A DNA stretch of 31,371 bases from assembly GCA_964589635.1 (NCBI GenBank), contig CAZPRI010000005.1, positions 1 through 31,371 on the forward strand. The letters are read 5' to 3'. Positions 30,500 to 31,371 of this stretch are shown here, piece after piece. The first letter of the stretch is position 1, and every line of letters starts with the position of its first letter. This DNA is from CAZUCU01 sp964589635 (GTDB lineage Bacteria; Patescibacteriota; Minisyncoccia; Phycocordibacterales; JAACPR01). The translations under genes were made by a program, and so were the position numbers. The notes beneath the pieces are model-generated. The model was not told where the DNA came from, ran no database searches, and saw only the letters and a program-made list of their open reading frames with translations.

Positions 30500-31189
30500 C
30501 TATTCAGTAAGTGCTGCATCGATAGCTGCCTTCACCTGAGCGTAAGGCTGGTTCCCAATAATTGGAATCTGTACTCCATCCTTTGAAATAAGAATGTTGT
30601 AAGGTGTTCCGAAGTTTGGATCAACCTTGGCAATATTCAGACCATCTTGATAGTCCTTTTCAACTCTATCTTGGTAGGTTCTTTCAGATACACATGTGTC
30701 ATATGCTCCGCCATCTACTCCAAGAGAAAGCGCAATCTCTCTCATTTTAGAAGCTTCAAGATTTTCTTCTTGATTTGCAAACATTGCGTCTGCAAAATCC
30801 CAGAATTTTTCAGCACCTGCTAAGTTAGCAACACACTCTGAAGCCTCTGATGAAGGTCGTGCTTTTTGATGGATTCTATCAAGTGGCATGTGTCGGTAAA
30901 CCCATGCAACTTTTCCAGAATCACCATATTCATCCATGATTCTACTCATTGTTCCGTGGAATCCTGAACAGAACGGACATTCAAAATCAGAATATTCTAC
31001 GATCAAAACTTCAGCATCTGGATTCCCCTTGATGTGATCAGAATCTGTGATTGGTGCTAATTCAAGTTCCAGTGTTTCATTTTGTGCAACACTTGGGTTC
31101 ACGTTAGGTGCCTTGTTTGTTAGTACCACAGCCCCTCCTATAATTGCCCCCGCGACAATTATTGATAGGGGTATAAATAATTTGTTCAT
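30500..31189 (-). CDS. DsbA-like thioredoxin-fold protein, membrane-anchored
   Basis: 229 residues. N-terminal membrane anchor (LFIPLSIIVAGAIIGGAVVL), then an extracytoplasmic thioredoxin fold with active site EC71-PF-C74 (CPFC), a cis-Pro loop (FGTPYNIL) and two further cysteines (ASECVANL, YDTCVSER) that may form a structural disulfide. Likely forms or shuffles disulfides in exported proteins. The frame opens 25 codons earlier through the divergent promoter region; the ATG at 31189 directly precedes the hydrophobic anchor and is preferred. Divergent from uppP. Confidence 0.9.
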   Translation of the reverse strand: MNKLFIPLSIIVAGAIIGGAVVLTNKAPNVNPSVAQNETLELELAPITDSDHIKGNPDAEVLIVEYSDFECPFCSGFHGTMSRIMDEYGDSGKVAWVYRHMPLDRIHQKARPSSEASECVANLAGAEKFWDFADAMFANQEENLEASKMREIALSLGVDGGAYDTCVSERTYQDRVEKDYQDGLNIAKVDPNFGTPYNILISKDGVQIPIIGNQPYAQVKAAIDAALTE

Positions 31190-31227
31190 ACTCTTTTTCT
31201 TGTTATAGTAATTAATAACTATTATAT
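31190..31227. promoter_or_regulatory. Divergent promoter region, dsbA-like / uppP
   Basis: 38 bp between the two start codons, AT-rich, with the near-palindrome ATAGTAATTAATAACTAT. TATA-type -10 boxes can be placed on both strands; no clear -35. Confidence 0.4.
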
Positions 31228-31371
31228 ATGAGCGACTTTTTATACTCAATCCTTTTAGGGGCAATACAGGGAATAACCGAGTTTTTGCCTATCTCGTCAA
31301 CAGGACATCTTGTTATATTTAGGGATATTTTAGGTATAAATGTAGAGAATGGACTAGCTTTTGATGCTGTC
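31228..31371 (+). CDS. uppP: Undecaprenyl-diphosphatase (5' end only)
   Basis: 48 codons visible, running off the window. MSDFLYSILLGAIQGITEF followed by LPISSTGHLVIF is the UppP/BacA signature; the Glu in TEFLP and the SSTGH segment are catalytic in the family. The enzyme is an integral membrane phosphatase that recycles the C55 lipid carrier for peptidoglycan synthesis, in keeping with the nearby D,D-carboxypeptidase-like gene. The ATG at 31228 gives a standard N-terminus. Confidence 0.92.
   Translation, partial: MSDFLYSILLGAIQGITEFLPISSTGHLVIFRDILGINVENGLAFDAV

Noticed and set aside
1..31371. Genome-wide UGA = glycine recoding, suggested by the TGA in thrS
   Set aside because: rpoB, rpoC, dnaE, dnaG, smc and rnr have no in-frame TGA, and TGA appears as the stop of some short genes.
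1..31371. tRNA and rRNA genes
   Set aside because: No cloverleaf-like segment with a GGTTCRA arm and acceptor pairing, and no rRNA signature, was seen on either strand.

Overview
The window looks like a chromosomal segment of a low-GC ultrasmall bacterium of the Candidate Phyla Radiation (Patescibacteria), most likely a Parcubacteria (Paceibacteria) lineage. Pointers are a NusB-NUDIX fusion, a ThrRS that starts directly at the editing domain, a ribosomal protein L32 without zinc cysteines, a very short SMC, a Lys-rich extension on the primary sigma factor, genes lacking Shine-Dalgarno sites and often carrying a -10 box 6-9 nt before the ATG, and small orphan genes closed by GC-rich terminators. 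The lineage call is inference; no rRNA is present. Long conserved genes contain no in-frame TGA, so the code looks standard (code 11).

Layout. 1-830: thrS (-), interrupted by a TGA at the window edge, and a small zinc-ribbon gene (-). 866-1743: a perfect-consensus promoter, a chain of hairpins closed by a 5'/3' helix, and a terminator; I read this as a large structured RNA of about 0.8 kb, with an overlapping 147-codon ORF as the alternative. 1779-5128: dnaE (-), followed by a hairpin element with a conserved loop. 5116-7810: rnhB, rpmF, a nusB-NUDIX fusion and rnc. 8001-10184: a short smc. 10334-13175: two orphan genes and rnr, all (-). 13448-15141: rpsP, khpA and trmD, without the usual rimM. 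15327-15614: a short helical orphan. 15793-22666: rpoB and rpoC. 22876-26450: an orphan, then dnaG and rpoD. 26501-28034: yceI-like and vanY-like genes (-). 28116-28514: a SET-domain protein. 28533-28825: a second structured-RNA candidate. 28848-30293: a DUF2779 nuclease. 30500-31189: a DsbA-like protein (-). 31228-end: the start of uppP.

Functionally this is mostly core information processing: replication (DnaE, DnaG, RNase HII, SMC), transcription (RpoB, RpoC, sigma, NusB), RNA maturation and decay (RNase III, RNase R, TrmD, KhpA) and translation (ThrRS, S16, L32). Envelope functions (a D,D-carboxypeptidase-like protein, YceI, DsbA, UppP) are at the right end.

The most interesting material is non-coding. 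Besides the two RNA candidates, there is a family of hairpins whose stems differ completely between copies yet stay complementary, while the loop (CGGAACTC...AGTCCTC) is conserved. There are also short palindromic repeats that appear both in promoters and as in-frame insertions inside essential genes (rnhB, dnaG), GTCATCC-type miniature inverted-repeat elements, and a recurrent GCGGC...GCCGC terminator.
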